From assembly GCF_003751945.1 (NCBI RefSeq), contig NZ_RJKL01000001.1:3100001-3164000 (forward strand): a DNA stretch of 64,000 bases, given 5' to 3'. The notes under the pieces are model-generated. The model searched no databases and was not told the origin of the DNA. It saw only the letters and a list, made by a program, of their open reading frames with translations. Source of the stretch: Couchioplanes caeruleus (lineage in GTDB: Bacteria > Actinomycetota > Actinomycetes > Mycobacteriales > Micromonosporaceae). Positions 46,868 to 56,235 of this stretch are shown in pieces; the stretch's first letter is position 1, and each line of letters starts with the position of its first letter. A program made the position numbers and the translations under genes.

Positions 46868-48334
<1,467 letters not shown>

Positions 48335-48594
48335 GCTCCAGATGCTTGGCGAGACGGGGATACGCAGCATGCCACTCTACGCGCGGCATTTGTCCGGGAT
48401 GTGGGTGGTTGGGCTGCAACAAGCAAGACCGTTTCCAAGTACGGGCACAAACTCCCCAACCGCAAAAACCCCGCCAGTGGTCCACGGCCCCTGCCTGCGC
48501 GGCGACCCGCCCAGCACCGTCAGCCACTCGGCGTGGTTCCGCGCGGCCTTCATGGCGCCGGACGGCTCCCCTGCGAAACCTCGGGCCGGACAGC

Positions 48595-48631
48595 GAACGG
48601 GGCGACAGGTCAGAGACCTGCCGCCCCGTTC
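48595..48631. terminator. Hairpin in the ahcY-manA gap
   Basis: A long interrupted stem: GAACGGGGCG/CGCCCCGTTC (10 bp), two mismatches, AGGTC/GACCT (5 bp), 3-nt loop. No U-run on either side. It stands in a 540-nt gap without a convincing gene. Upstream on the minus strand is TTGACA at 48721-48726, so it may belong to a leader RNA of ahcY rather than being a terminator. Confidence 0.5.
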
Positions 48632-48829
48632 ATCCCCCCGGTTTGGTACCGCGCGCGTCGTGGGACCCCCCGATCACCAATGACGCTGCGTGGTTATAGA
48701 TTCACACTCCGCACATCCCCTGTCAAGCAAATCCGGAAATTTCCCGTTTTGTCTTCGCGATCCCGCTCGCGAGCGTCACCGGCCACGCCGACGGAGCCGT
48801 TCAGGAAACGAGGGTCGACGCAGTTCAGG

Positions 48830-48901
48830 GAACGACGCCGGCTCACGGAACGACGCCGGCTCACGGAACGACGCCGGCTCACGGAACGACGCCGGCTCAG
48901 G
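48830..48901. repeat. 18-bp tandem repeat, four copies, extending to the manA stop
   Basis: The unit GAACGACGCCGGCTCACG occurs four times head to tail. A diverged copy (15 of 18 matches) covers the end of manA itself, including its stop codon at 48911. Confidence 0.9.
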
Positions 48902-48910
48902 AAACGCAGC

Positions 48911-50080
48911 TCAGGGAGCGACGGCGGCCACGAAGGCCTGTCCCATGCCGGCGAGCGTCGCCGGGCCGGTCTCCGCCGGGATGAACGCCGCCGTTCCCGC
49001 GGTGATTTCGACGGGGGTGCCGTCCACCGCCTCGGCCACGTGCACGTCGCCCCGAGTGCCGAGGACGATGCGCGGCCCCCGGGCCGGCAGGCGCACCGGC
49101 GGCGAGGCCGGGCCCAGGTCGATCCGGTAGAGGGCGAACTCGCGGACCGGCACCTTCCAGGTCACCACGCCGGGCGCGAGCTCGGTCGCGGGCAGAACCG
49201 GGTCGTGGAGAACCTCGAAGCGCAAGACCCGCAGCAGCTCGTCGACGTCCACCCGCTTCGGCGTCAGGCCGCCGCGCAGAACGTTGTCGCTCGCCGCCAT
49301 GATTTCCACGCCGGTGCCGTCGAGGTAGGCGTGGAGGTTGCCCGCCGGCATCCAGATGGCCTCGCCGGGCGCGAGCCGCAGGTGGTGGAGCAGCAGCGCG
49401 ACCAACACGCCCGGGTCACCCGGGTAGTGGCTCGCAAGGCCGGTGACCAGCGGCGACGTCCCGGCGGCGACCGCCTCGTCGATCAGCGCCGCGCGGTCGT
49501 CGGCCGGCCAGGTCAGCAGGGCGCGGACCGCCTCGCCGAGGCCGGCCGTGCCCTTACGCAGTGCCTCGATCACCGGGGCCAGCCGCTCGATGCCCAGCGC
49601 CTCGAGGGCGGCGGCCGACTCGGCGGGCTCACGGAACCCGCACAGTGCCTCGAACGGAGTCAGGGCGACCACCATCTCGGGCTTGTGGTACGCGTCGGTG
49701 TAGTTCCTCGGCGCGTCCGGGTCGGCCTCCTGCGCGGCGAACGCCCGGCGCGCGTGGTCGGCGTCCGGGTGCGCCTGCAGCGACAGTGGGGCGGCCGCGG
49801 CGAGGACCTTCATCAGGTACGGCAGGCGTACCCCGAACTCGTCGGCGACCTCGGCGCCGAGCTGGCCCTTCGGGTCGTCGGCGATGAGCGTCGCGAGGCT
49901 GACCGGTCCGGCCGCCCCGATGACCGTCGACGGGTCACCGGGGTGCGCGCCGAACCACAGCTCGGCTTCCGGAGTGGCACTGGGCGTGGGCCGGCCCTGC
50001 AGCTCGGCGATCGACGTGCGCGACCCCCAGGAATACGGCCGGATCACGCCGGCCAGCGGAAGAACTGCAGCCACAGCCAC
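48911..50080 (-). CDS. manA: Mannose-6-phosphate isomerase, class I
   Basis: A 389-residue zinc enzyme interconverting fructose-6-P and mannose-6-P. It shows IRPYSWGSRTSIAELQG, ELWFGAHPGDPS, metal-site residues in PLSLQAHPDADHARRAF and EAIWMPAGNLHAYLDGTGVE, and EIMAASDNVLRGGLTPKRVD. It feeds mannan, lipomannan and GDP-mannose synthesis with manB (52996). GTG 50080 is used; GTG 50074 has a better-spaced GAGG. Matches Rv3255c in order. Confidence 0.94.
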   Translation of the reverse strand: MAVAAVLPLAGVIRPYSWGSRTSIAELQGRPTPSATPEAELWFGAHPGDPSTVIGAAGPVSLATLIADDPKGQLGAEVADEFGVRLPYLMKVLAAAAPLSLQAHPDADHARRAFAAQEADPDAPRNYTDAYHKPEMVVALTPFEALCGFREPAESAAALEALGIERLAPVIEALRKGTAGLGEAVRALLTWPADDRAALIDEAVAAGTSPLVTGLASHYPGDPGVLVALLLHHLRLAPGEAIWMPAGNLHAYLDGTGVEIMAASDNVLRGGLTPKRVDVDELLRVLRFEVLHDPVLPATELAPGVVTWKVPVREFALYRIDLGPASPPVRLPARGPRIVLGTRGDVHVAEAVDGTPVEITAGTAAFIPAETGPATLAGMGQAFVAAVAP

Positions 50081-50130
50081 CCTCGCTGATGTGTAGTTAC
50101 GCCGTCGACTTCACGCCGGCGGTCGGTGAT

Positions 50131-50230
50131 GCGGTCCCGCCGGCGCCGCGACGACCAATGGCGATCGGGCCGGCGCCGCGACGACCGACAGTGGTCAGGC
50201 CGGCGCCGCGAGGACCGATCGTGGTCAGGC
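50131..50230. repeat. 30-bp tandem repeat spanning the stop of the CDF gene
   Basis: The 10-mer CGGCGCCGCG recurs at 50141, 50171 and 50201 in a 30-bp frame, and GTGGTCAGGC at 50191 and 50221. The last copy contains the stop codon (50225) and last codons of the transporter gene. Confidence 0.85.
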
Positions 50231-51187
50231 CGGTGCCGGTTCGGCGCTGGCGTCCGGTGCGGACTTCGCCGCGTCCGGACGGTAGATGTCCGGCTCCAGA
50301 TAGATCGCCCGGGCGATCGGCAGGGCTTGGCGGATGCGGGTTTCCGCCTCGTCGATGTGCGCCGCCAACTCCTCGGCGCGTTCCGAGCGCGGCACGGCGA
50401 TCTTGGCCGCCACCAGCAGCTCCTCCGGACCCAGGTAGAGCGTCTTCATGTGGATGATGCGTTCGACGCCCCCGCCCGCCAGGAGCGCGTTCTCGATGGT
50501 CTGGACGTCCTCGGGGGTCGCGCCCTCGCCCAGCAGCAGGCTCTTGGTCTCGATGGCCAGGATGATCGCGATGGCGACCAGCAGCAGGCCGATCGCGATC
50601 GTCCCGGCGGCGTCCCAGCGGCCGTTACCGGTGATCAGCGTCATGCCGACACCGATCAGCGCCAGGATCAGGCCGACCAGGGCGCCCAGGTCCTCGAGCA
50701 GCACGACGGGAAGCTCCGGCGCCTTGGCGCGGCGGATGAAGTTGATCCAGGACGTGTTGCCTCGGACGCGGTTCGACTCCTGGATCGCGGTGCGGAACGA
50801 GAAGCTCTCCAGCCCGATCGCGATGACCAGGACCGCCACCGGCACCCAGTGCCACGCGGTGATGTGTCCCGCGTGGTTCCACTTGTGGTAGCCCTCGTAG
50901 AGCGCGAACAGGCCGCCGACGCTGAACAGCACGATCGCGACGATGAAGGCGTAGATGTAGCGGTCGCGTCCGTACCCGAACGGGTGCTGCGGTGTGGCCT
51001 TGCGCTGGGCCCGCTTTCCACCCAGCAGGAGCAGTCCCTGGTTGCCGGAGTCGGCCACCGAGTGAATCGCCTCGGCGAGCATTGAGGACGAGCCCGTCAG
51101 AATCCACGCCACGAACTTGGTCGCCGCGATCCCGAGGTTCGCGAGCAGGGCTGCGACGATCGCCTTGGTTCCGCCCTCAGCACTCAC
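50225..51187 (-). CDS. Cation diffusion facilitator transporter
   Basis: A 320-residue CDF protein with six hydrophobic segments. IHSVADSGNQGLLLLGGKRA carries the metal-site HxxxD of the second helix, and LLEDLGALVGLILALIGVGM carries a paired acidic site, DLGAL. The C-terminal cytoplasmic domain ends in a short Pro/Ala tail. It exports divalent metal (zinc, iron or manganese; not decidable). GGAGGGAA precedes GTG 51187, which overlaps the stop of the upstream SIS gene by 4 nt (GTGA), so the two are coupled. Confidence 0.88.
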   Translation of the reverse strand: MSAEGGTKAIVAALLANLGIAATKFVAWILTGSSSMLAEAIHSVADSGNQGLLLLGGKRAQRKATPQHPFGYGRDRYIYAFIVAIVLFSVGGLFALYEGYHKWNHAGHITAWHWVPVAVLVIAIGLESFSFRTAIQESNRVRGNTSWINFIRRAKAPELPVVLLEDLGALVGLILALIGVGMTLITGNGRWDAAGTIAIGLLLVAIAIILAIETKSLLLGEGATPEDVQTIENALLAGGGVERIIHMKTLYLGPEELLVAAKIAVPRSERAEELAAHIDEAETRIRQALPIARAIYLEPDIYRPDAAKSAPDASAEPAPA

Positions 51188-52410
51188 TGCATTCCCTCCG
51201 GCAGGGAGTTGCTCAGTTCCTTCATCTCGTTGATGGCCGGCACCGCCATCGGATCCAGACCGTGGGCAAGAGCCAGGTAGATCGACGCGAAGTCGGGAAC
51301 CGCCACGAGCGAGGCGAGACGCTCGAGCGCGGAACCACCCTCGGCGGTCACCACGTCGCAGCGCACCCCGCGGCGCTCGGCGAGGACCTGGACGGCGTCC
51401 GCCCGGCGCTCCTCGACGGCGACCGGCTCGTCCGCGTCGTCCTGCGGGTTGAGGCCGCCGTCGCGCATGACGACGAGGCGCAGGCGGGTGGCCGGGTCCT
51501 CGTCGTCGTCTCCGGGGTCGGCGAAGATGTCGCGGGACGACTCGGCCAGGCCCCCGAACGGTCCGTCGAGCAGGCCGACGCGGCCCCGGCCGGCCTCGCC
51601 CAGCGCGCCGGCCATCACCGGGTAGCGGGCGTTCGCCGCGAGCGTGTCGGCGAAGCGCCGGGCGGCGACCGTGGCGAGCGGGGACGAGCCCCACACGATC
51701 GGCACCGAGCCGGCGAGGTCGAGGGCGAGGGACTTGGCCGGGTTGACGAAGGACTCGGCGCCGGGGCGGCAGCGCTCGGCGTCGGCGTCGAGGCGGGCCG
51801 CGGTCTCGGCGAGGTCGGCCTCGTTGACCTTGACCAGGCCGAGGCTGCGGGCGGCGAGCAGTACGGGCACGGCGAGGCCCCACAGGCTGGCCCGGGCGGG
51901 CGCACGCCGCGGCACCGGGATGAAAGGAGCCCGGGCGCGCTCGGCGACCGCCTGCAGCTCCGAGTCGGGGTTGCCGATGGCGACGAGCCGGGCGCCCCGG
52001 CGGGCGGCGGCGTCGGCGGCCGCGAGCGCCTCGGGGCTGCGGCCGGAGGCGGAGACGGCGATGACCACATCGGCCGCGCCGACCCAGCCGGGAACGCCCG
52101 CGCTGCGGTGCCCGATCACGGGTACGGGACAGCGCGGACCCGCGACCGTGGCCAGGATGTTGCCGGTCAGGCCGGCCGTACCGATGCCGGCGACGACGAC
52201 CGCGCGCGGGCGGCCCTCGTCGGCGAGCACGCTGAGATTGGCCTCGGCGGCCAGCGCCGCCGACTCCCGCACCTGGGCCCCGGCCGAGGCGGTGGCGCGC
52301 AGCATGCCGCCCGGGTCGTTGCCGAGCATCGCCTTCTCGTCCTCGAGCAGCGACTCGTCGGCCACGCGACGCCCGGTCAGCCCGGCCGTGCCGTCTTCGG
52401 GGCTTGCCAT
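51184..52410 (-). CDS. SIS-domain protein, phosphosugar isomerase-like (Rv3256c type)
   Basis: A 408-residue protein with two sugar-isomerase (SIS) domains: RAVVVAGIGTAGLTGNILAT, ADVVIAVSASGRSPEALAAA (phosphate-binding SxSG), then SVPIVWGSSPLATVAARRFA and the late RLASLVAVPDFASIYLALAH. This resembles the bifunctional phosphoglucose/phosphomannose isomerases, though the catalytic Glu-His pair is not evident. It lies between manA and manB, so a role in mannose-phosphate metabolism or its control is likely. Start ATG 52410. Confidence 0.8.
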   Translation of the reverse strand: MASPEDGTAGLTGRRVADESLLEDEKAMLGNDPGGMLRATASAGAQVRESAALAAEANLSVLADEGRPRAVVVAGIGTAGLTGNILATVAGPRCPVPVIGHRSAGVPGWVGAADVVIAVSASGRSPEALAAADAAARRGARLVAIGNPDSELQAVAERARAPFIPVPRRAPARASLWGLAVPVLLAARSLGLVKVNEADLAETAARLDADAERCRPGAESFVNPAKSLALDLAGSVPIVWGSSPLATVAARRFADTLAANARYPVMAGALGEAGRGRVGLLDGPFGGLAESSRDIFADPGDDDEDPATRLRLVVMRDGGLNPQDDADEPVAVEERRADAVQVLAERRGVRCDVVTAEGGSALERLASLVAVPDFASIYLALAHGLDPMAVPAINEMKELSNSLPEGMQ

Positions 52411-52741
52411 CAGGCCACCTCTCCACCCTGCTCGGCGGCGCCCGCCACCAGCGTCATTGCCGGTCCGGGCTTTCTTCTCGGACCAGGTGATCCTAACCGT
52501 GTACGGCGGGTCGCCACCGCACAGGCGACATGCCCCGCAAGCTCGCCGGCGACACCTCCGACGTCGCGGAGGCACCGCCGATTGCGACAGGCCACCGGGG
52601 ACCTGTCATCCCCTCGGCCGCCTACCCGCTGGTCCGCCCCGTGCCGGACGCCGGCCCTGCCGGGTGGTCGGCTGCCCGGTGGTCGGCCCTGCCCGGTGGT
52701 CGGCCCTGCCCCCGTGGTCGGCGCCGGTCGGGCGCCGGCCT

Positions 52742-52948
52742 TCAGGAGGACGCGGAGTCCGGGCCGGTGGTCGGGCTGGACCCGGGCCGGGCCTCGTCCA
52801 GCAGAAGCACCGGGATGTCGTCGCGCACCTCGAAGACGCGGCCGCACTCGGTGCAGGTCAGCGTCTGCGCGGCCGCGTCGTGGGTCAGCGGCGCATGGTG
52901 CGTGTCCGGGCAGGCCAGGATTTCCAGCAGATGCGGATCGAGGGCCAC
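52742..52948 (-). CDS. Trm112-family zinc-binding protein
   Basis: A 68-residue protein. DPHLLEILACPDTHHAPLTH and LTCTECGRVFEVRDDIPVLL carry one Cys and a CxxC pair, the reduced zinc knuckle of bacterial Trm112-like proteins. In other domains Trm112 activates methyltransferases; the bacterial partner is unknown. It lies between manB and the SIS gene, as in other actinobacteria. Start GTG 52948. Confidence 0.88.
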   Translation of the reverse strand: MALDPHLLEILACPDTHHAPLTHDAAAQTLTCTECGRVFEVRDDIPVLLLDEARPGSSPTTGPDSASS

Positions 52949-52995
52949 CGGACGGCTCCTTGCGGGATGCGGGTTCTTTCGCGGACCCGGTGATC

Positions 52996-54378
52996 CTAAC
53001 CGCGGACGATGGCGAGCACCTCGTCGCGGAGGGCCGCCATCCGGTCCGGCTTGGGCGCTTCGACGTTGAGGCGCAGCAGCGGCTCGGTGTTGGAGGCGCG
53101 CAGGTTGAACCAGGCGCCGTCGCCAAGCTGGGCGGTCATGCCGTCGAGGTCGTCGAAGGTGGCGTCCGGGAAGGCCGCGCGCACGTCGGCGATCTTGGCC
53201 GCCGCGTCCGCCACGGTGGAGTTGATCTCACCGGAGGCGGAGTAGCGCTCGTACTCGGCCGCGAACTGCGACAGCGGCTGATCCTGCCCGCCGAGGGCCG
53301 CCAGCACGTGCATCGCCGCGAGCATGCCGGTGTCGGCGAACCAGAACTCGCGGAAGTAGTAGTGCGCGGAGTGCTCGCCGCCGAAGACCGCGTTGGTGCG
53401 GGCCATCTCGGCTTTGATGAAGGAGTGCCCGACCCGGCTGCGAACCGGCTCGCCGCCGCACGCCCTGATGATCTCGGGAACCGCCGCCGAGGTGATCAGG
53501 TTGTGGATCACCGTGGCGCCCGGGAACCGGGCCAGCTCGCGCTTGGCCACGAGCGCCGTGATCGCGGAGGGCGAGACCGGGTCGCCGTGCTCGTCCACGA
53601 CGAAGCAGCGGTCGGCATCGCCGTCGAAGGCCAGCCCGATGTCGGCGCCCTGCTTGCGGACCGCCTCCTGCAGGTCGACGAGGTTGGCCGGATCCAGCGG
53701 GTTGGCCTCGTGGTTGGGGAACGAGCCGTCCAGTTCGAAGTACATCGACACGATCTCGAGCGGCAGCGACGGCAGGAGCTGGTTGCCCAGCACCGCCGGC
53801 ACCGTCAAGCCGCCCATGCCGTTGCCGGCGTCCACGATCACCTTCAGCGGGCGGATGCGGCTCAGGTCGACCAACGAGCGCAGGTGCTTCGCATAGCCCT
53901 CGAGCAGGCTGATGTGTTCGATCTGCGACGGCATCTCGGCGACCGCGTCGAGATCGCCGAGCAGTTCCTCGGCCCGCATCCGGACGACGACCAGGCCGCT
54001 GTCCTGCCCGACCGGCTTGGCGCCCCCGCGGCACAGCTTGATGCCGTTGTACTGCGCGGGGTTGTGGCTGGCGGTGAACATGGCGCCGGGCAGTCCAAGC
54101 GACCCGGAGGCATAGTACAACTGGTCGGTCGAGGCGAGGCCGATGTGGACGACGGCCGCACCGGCGGAGTTGGCGCCATAGGCGAAGGCCCGCGCCAGCG
54201 CCGGGCCGGTCTCGCGCATGTCGTGTGCGATGACGATCTTGTCGGCATCATCGCCGGACTCCCGCAGCATCTCCACGAAAGCGGTGCCCAGCGCGCGGGC
54301 CACGGTCTCGTTGAGCTGGTCGGGCACGACGCCGCGGACGTCGTACGCCTTCACGAGCTGGGACAGGTCAGTCAACAC
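52996..54378 (-). CDS. manB: Phosphomannomutase/phosphoglucomutase
   Basis: A 460-residue alpha-D-phosphohexomutase. It carries VKAYDVRGVVPDQLNETVAR, the phosphoserine loop FTASHNPAQYNGIKLCRGGA, the metal loop AFDGDADRCFVVDEHGDPVS, the sugar-binding GEHSAHYYFREFWFADTGM, and the phosphate-binding RASNTEPLLRLNVEA. It makes mannose-1-phosphate for GDP-mannose. Start GTG 54378 with GAGGGG upstream. Ortholog of Rv3257c by order. Confidence 0.94.
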   Translation of the reverse strand: MLTDLSQLVKAYDVRGVVPDQLNETVARALGTAFVEMLRESGDDADKIVIAHDMRETGPALARAFAYGANSAGAAVVHIGLASTDQLYYASGSLGLPGAMFTASHNPAQYNGIKLCRGGAKPVGQDSGLVVVRMRAEELLGDLDAVAEMPSQIEHISLLEGYAKHLRSLVDLSRIRPLKVIVDAGNGMGGLTVPAVLGNQLLPSLPLEIVSMYFELDGSFPNHEANPLDPANLVDLQEAVRKQGADIGLAFDGDADRCFVVDEHGDPVSPSAITALVAKRELARFPGATVIHNLITSAAVPEIIRACGGEPVRSRVGHSFIKAEMARTNAVFGGEHSAHYYFREFWFADTGMLAAMHVLAALGGQDQPLSQFAAEYERYSASGEINSTVADAAAKIADVRAAFPDATFDDLDGMTAQLGDGAWFNLRASNTEPLLRLNVEAPKPDRMAALRDEVLAIVRG

Positions 54379-54471
54379 ACACCCCTCGGCCGAGTTTCGT
54401 CCCGCAGAGAGTAACGGAGCGCAGGCAACCGCCATGCCGCATTCGCCCCGCGTCACCGTCTCGTGAGGCCA

Positions 54472-54678
54472 CCGCAGCGTGACGGGGACGGGTCAGAGCT
54501 CGACGCCGGCGGTCACCATGACGCGCGACCCGCGTAGACCTCGGACCGCCGCAACGCGACGGCGACCGGTCAGAGCTCGACGCCGGCGGCCACCATGACG
54601 CGCGACCCGCGTAGACCTCGGACCGCCGCAACGCGACGGCGACCGGTCAGAGCTCGACGCCGGCGACCACCATGACGC
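54472..54678. repeat. 77-bp tandem repeat made from the 3' end of the aldehyde dehydrogenase gene
   Basis: Three copies of GTCAGAGCTCGACGCCGGC begin at 54492, 54569 and 54646, exactly 77 bp apart. The copy at 54646 is the true gene end with its stop codon; the two further copies lie downstream of the gene. Nearly 2.7 units in all. Confidence 0.93.
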
Positions 54679-56101
54679 GGGGCTCGGTGTAGTCCTCCAT
54701 GGCGCTCGCGATGCCCTCCCGGCCCACGCCGCTGCCCTTCACGCCTCCGTAGGGCATCTGGTCCGCCCGGTAGGAAGGCACGTCGCCCACGATCACGCCG
54801 CCGACCTGTAGCCGGCGGTGTGCCGCGAAGGCCGTCCGGATGTCATGGGTGAAGACGCCGGCCTGCAACCCATAGGCGGAGTCGTTGATCGCGGTGAAGC
54901 CGGCCTCGTCGGACGGGACCTCGGAGACCACCACGACCGGTCCGAAGACCTCCTCGGCGACCACCTTGGCACCGGCGGGGACCCCGGTCAGGAGCGTCGG
55001 CGGATAGGTGGCGCCGTCACGCTTGCCGCCGGTCACCACCGTGGCCCCGGCCGCCACCGCCTCGTCGACCCAGGACTCGACGCGCCGGGCCGCCTCCTCG
55101 TTGATCATCGGCCCGACCTCGACGGACGGGTCCGCCGGGTCACCGGTGCGCAGCGCCTCCATCTCTCTCGTGAGCCGGGAAAGCAGATCCAGGCCCCGGT
55201 GCACATACACGCGCTGGACCGCGATGCAGCTCTGGCCGGCCTGGTAGGTGCCGAAGGTGGCGATGCGCCCGGCGGCCCAGTCGAGGTCGTCGTCGCCGCC
55301 GTAGTCACCGCAGACCAGCACCGCCGCGTTGCCGCCGAGCTCCAGGGTGACGTGCTTCTCCGGGGCGGCGCGCCGGATCTGCGCGCCGACCGGACCCGAG
55401 CCGGTGAACGACACGACGGGCAACCGGGGGTCCGCGACCAACCCCGCGGCGCGGTCGTTGGGGAGCGGAAGCACGGAGAACATTCCGGCCGGCAGGGCGG
55501 TCTCGGCGAGGATCGAGCCCAGCAGCAGCGCGGTCAGCGGGGTGGCCGGCGCAGGCTTGAGCACGATCGGCGCGCCCACCGCGAGCGCCGGGGCGACCTT
55601 GTGGGCGACCAGGTTCAGCGGGAAGTTGAACGGTGAGATGCCCAGCACCGGGCCGCGCGGGACACGCTTGACCACCGCGATCCGACCGGCTCCGCCGGGG
55701 TCGGTGTCGAGGCGCTGCAGGCCACCGGCGAACCGGCGGGCCTCCTCGGCGGCCCAGCGGAACACCGACACCGCCCGGTCGGCCTCCACCAGTGCCCACT
55801 TCACCGGCTTGCCGTTCTCGGCGGTGATCAGCTCGGCGATCTCCTGTCGGCGCTCGGCGAGCCGGCGCGAGACGTGGTCGAGCGCGGCGGCACGCACATG
55901 GGCGGGCAGCGCCGCGGCCTCCTCGGCGACGCCCGCCGCCGCGGCGACCGCGGCTTCGATCTGGTCGTCCCCGGCCCAGGTGGTGCGCCCGACCGTGCGG
56001 CCGTCCCAGGGCGAGGTCACCGTCACCTCTCCGGCGCCGTGCGCCGCAGCGCCTGCCACATAGAAGGGCGTCCCTGCGCCCGGGAAAGCTGTCGCGTCCA
56101 C
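54647..56101 (-). CDS. Aldehyde dehydrogenase (NAD(P)-dependent)
   Basis: A 484-residue enzyme. It shows VTSPWDGRTVGRTTWAGDDQ, NAD-site ISPFNFPLNLVAHKVAPALA, general base region VTLELGGNAAVLVCGDYGG, and catalytic Cys in TYQAGQSCIAVQRVYV. It is close to phosphonoacetaldehyde/lactaldehyde-type dehydrogenases, but the substrate is open. GTG 56101 follows TAGGCT by 7 nt, so it is probably leaderless. It is divergent from the GAF regulator, 134 nt away, which may control both this gene and the second dehydrogenase. Confidence 0.85.
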   Translation of the reverse strand: MDATAFPGAGTPFYVAGAAAHGAGEVTVTSPWDGRTVGRTTWAGDDQIEAAVAAAAGVAEEAAALPAHVRAAALDHVSRRLAERRQEIAELITAENGKPVKWALVEADRAVSVFRWAAEEARRFAGGLQRLDTDPGGAGRIAVVKRVPRGPVLGISPFNFPLNLVAHKVAPALAVGAPIVLKPAPATPLTALLLGSILAETALPAGMFSVLPLPNDRAAGLVADPRLPVVSFTGSGPVGAQIRRAAPEKHVTLELGGNAAVLVCGDYGGDDDLDWAAGRIATFGTYQAGQSCIAVQRVYVHRGLDLLSRLTREMEALRTGDPADPSVEVGPMINEEAARRVESWVDEAVAAGATVVTGGKRDGATYPPTLLTGVPAGAKVVAEEVFGPVVVVSEVPSDEAGFTAINDSAYGLQAGVFTHDIRTAFAAHRRLQVGGVIVGDVPSYRADQMPYGGVKGSGVGREGIASAMEDYTEPRVMVVAGVEL

Positions 56102-56235
56102 GTCGCCAAGCCTATGCCTGTGGCGGGCGCCCGCGTGGCGCCTGTGGACAGCGCTCGCCGTTGTCCACAGGGCGCGCACTCGCGGTTGTCCCCGGGCCTG
56201 GCGAGGGCCACGATGTGGGGCAAGGAGGTGCGCAG

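Noticed and set aside
48380..48553. A 57-codon minus-strand frame (MKAARNHAEWLTVLGGSPRR...).
   Set aside because: No Shine-Dalgarno sequence, no family, and it ends inside the ahcY promoter region; probably chance.
48371..48760. SAH riboswitch for ahcY.
   Set aside because: The conserved core sequence I know for that RNA is not visible; only generic hairpins are seen.
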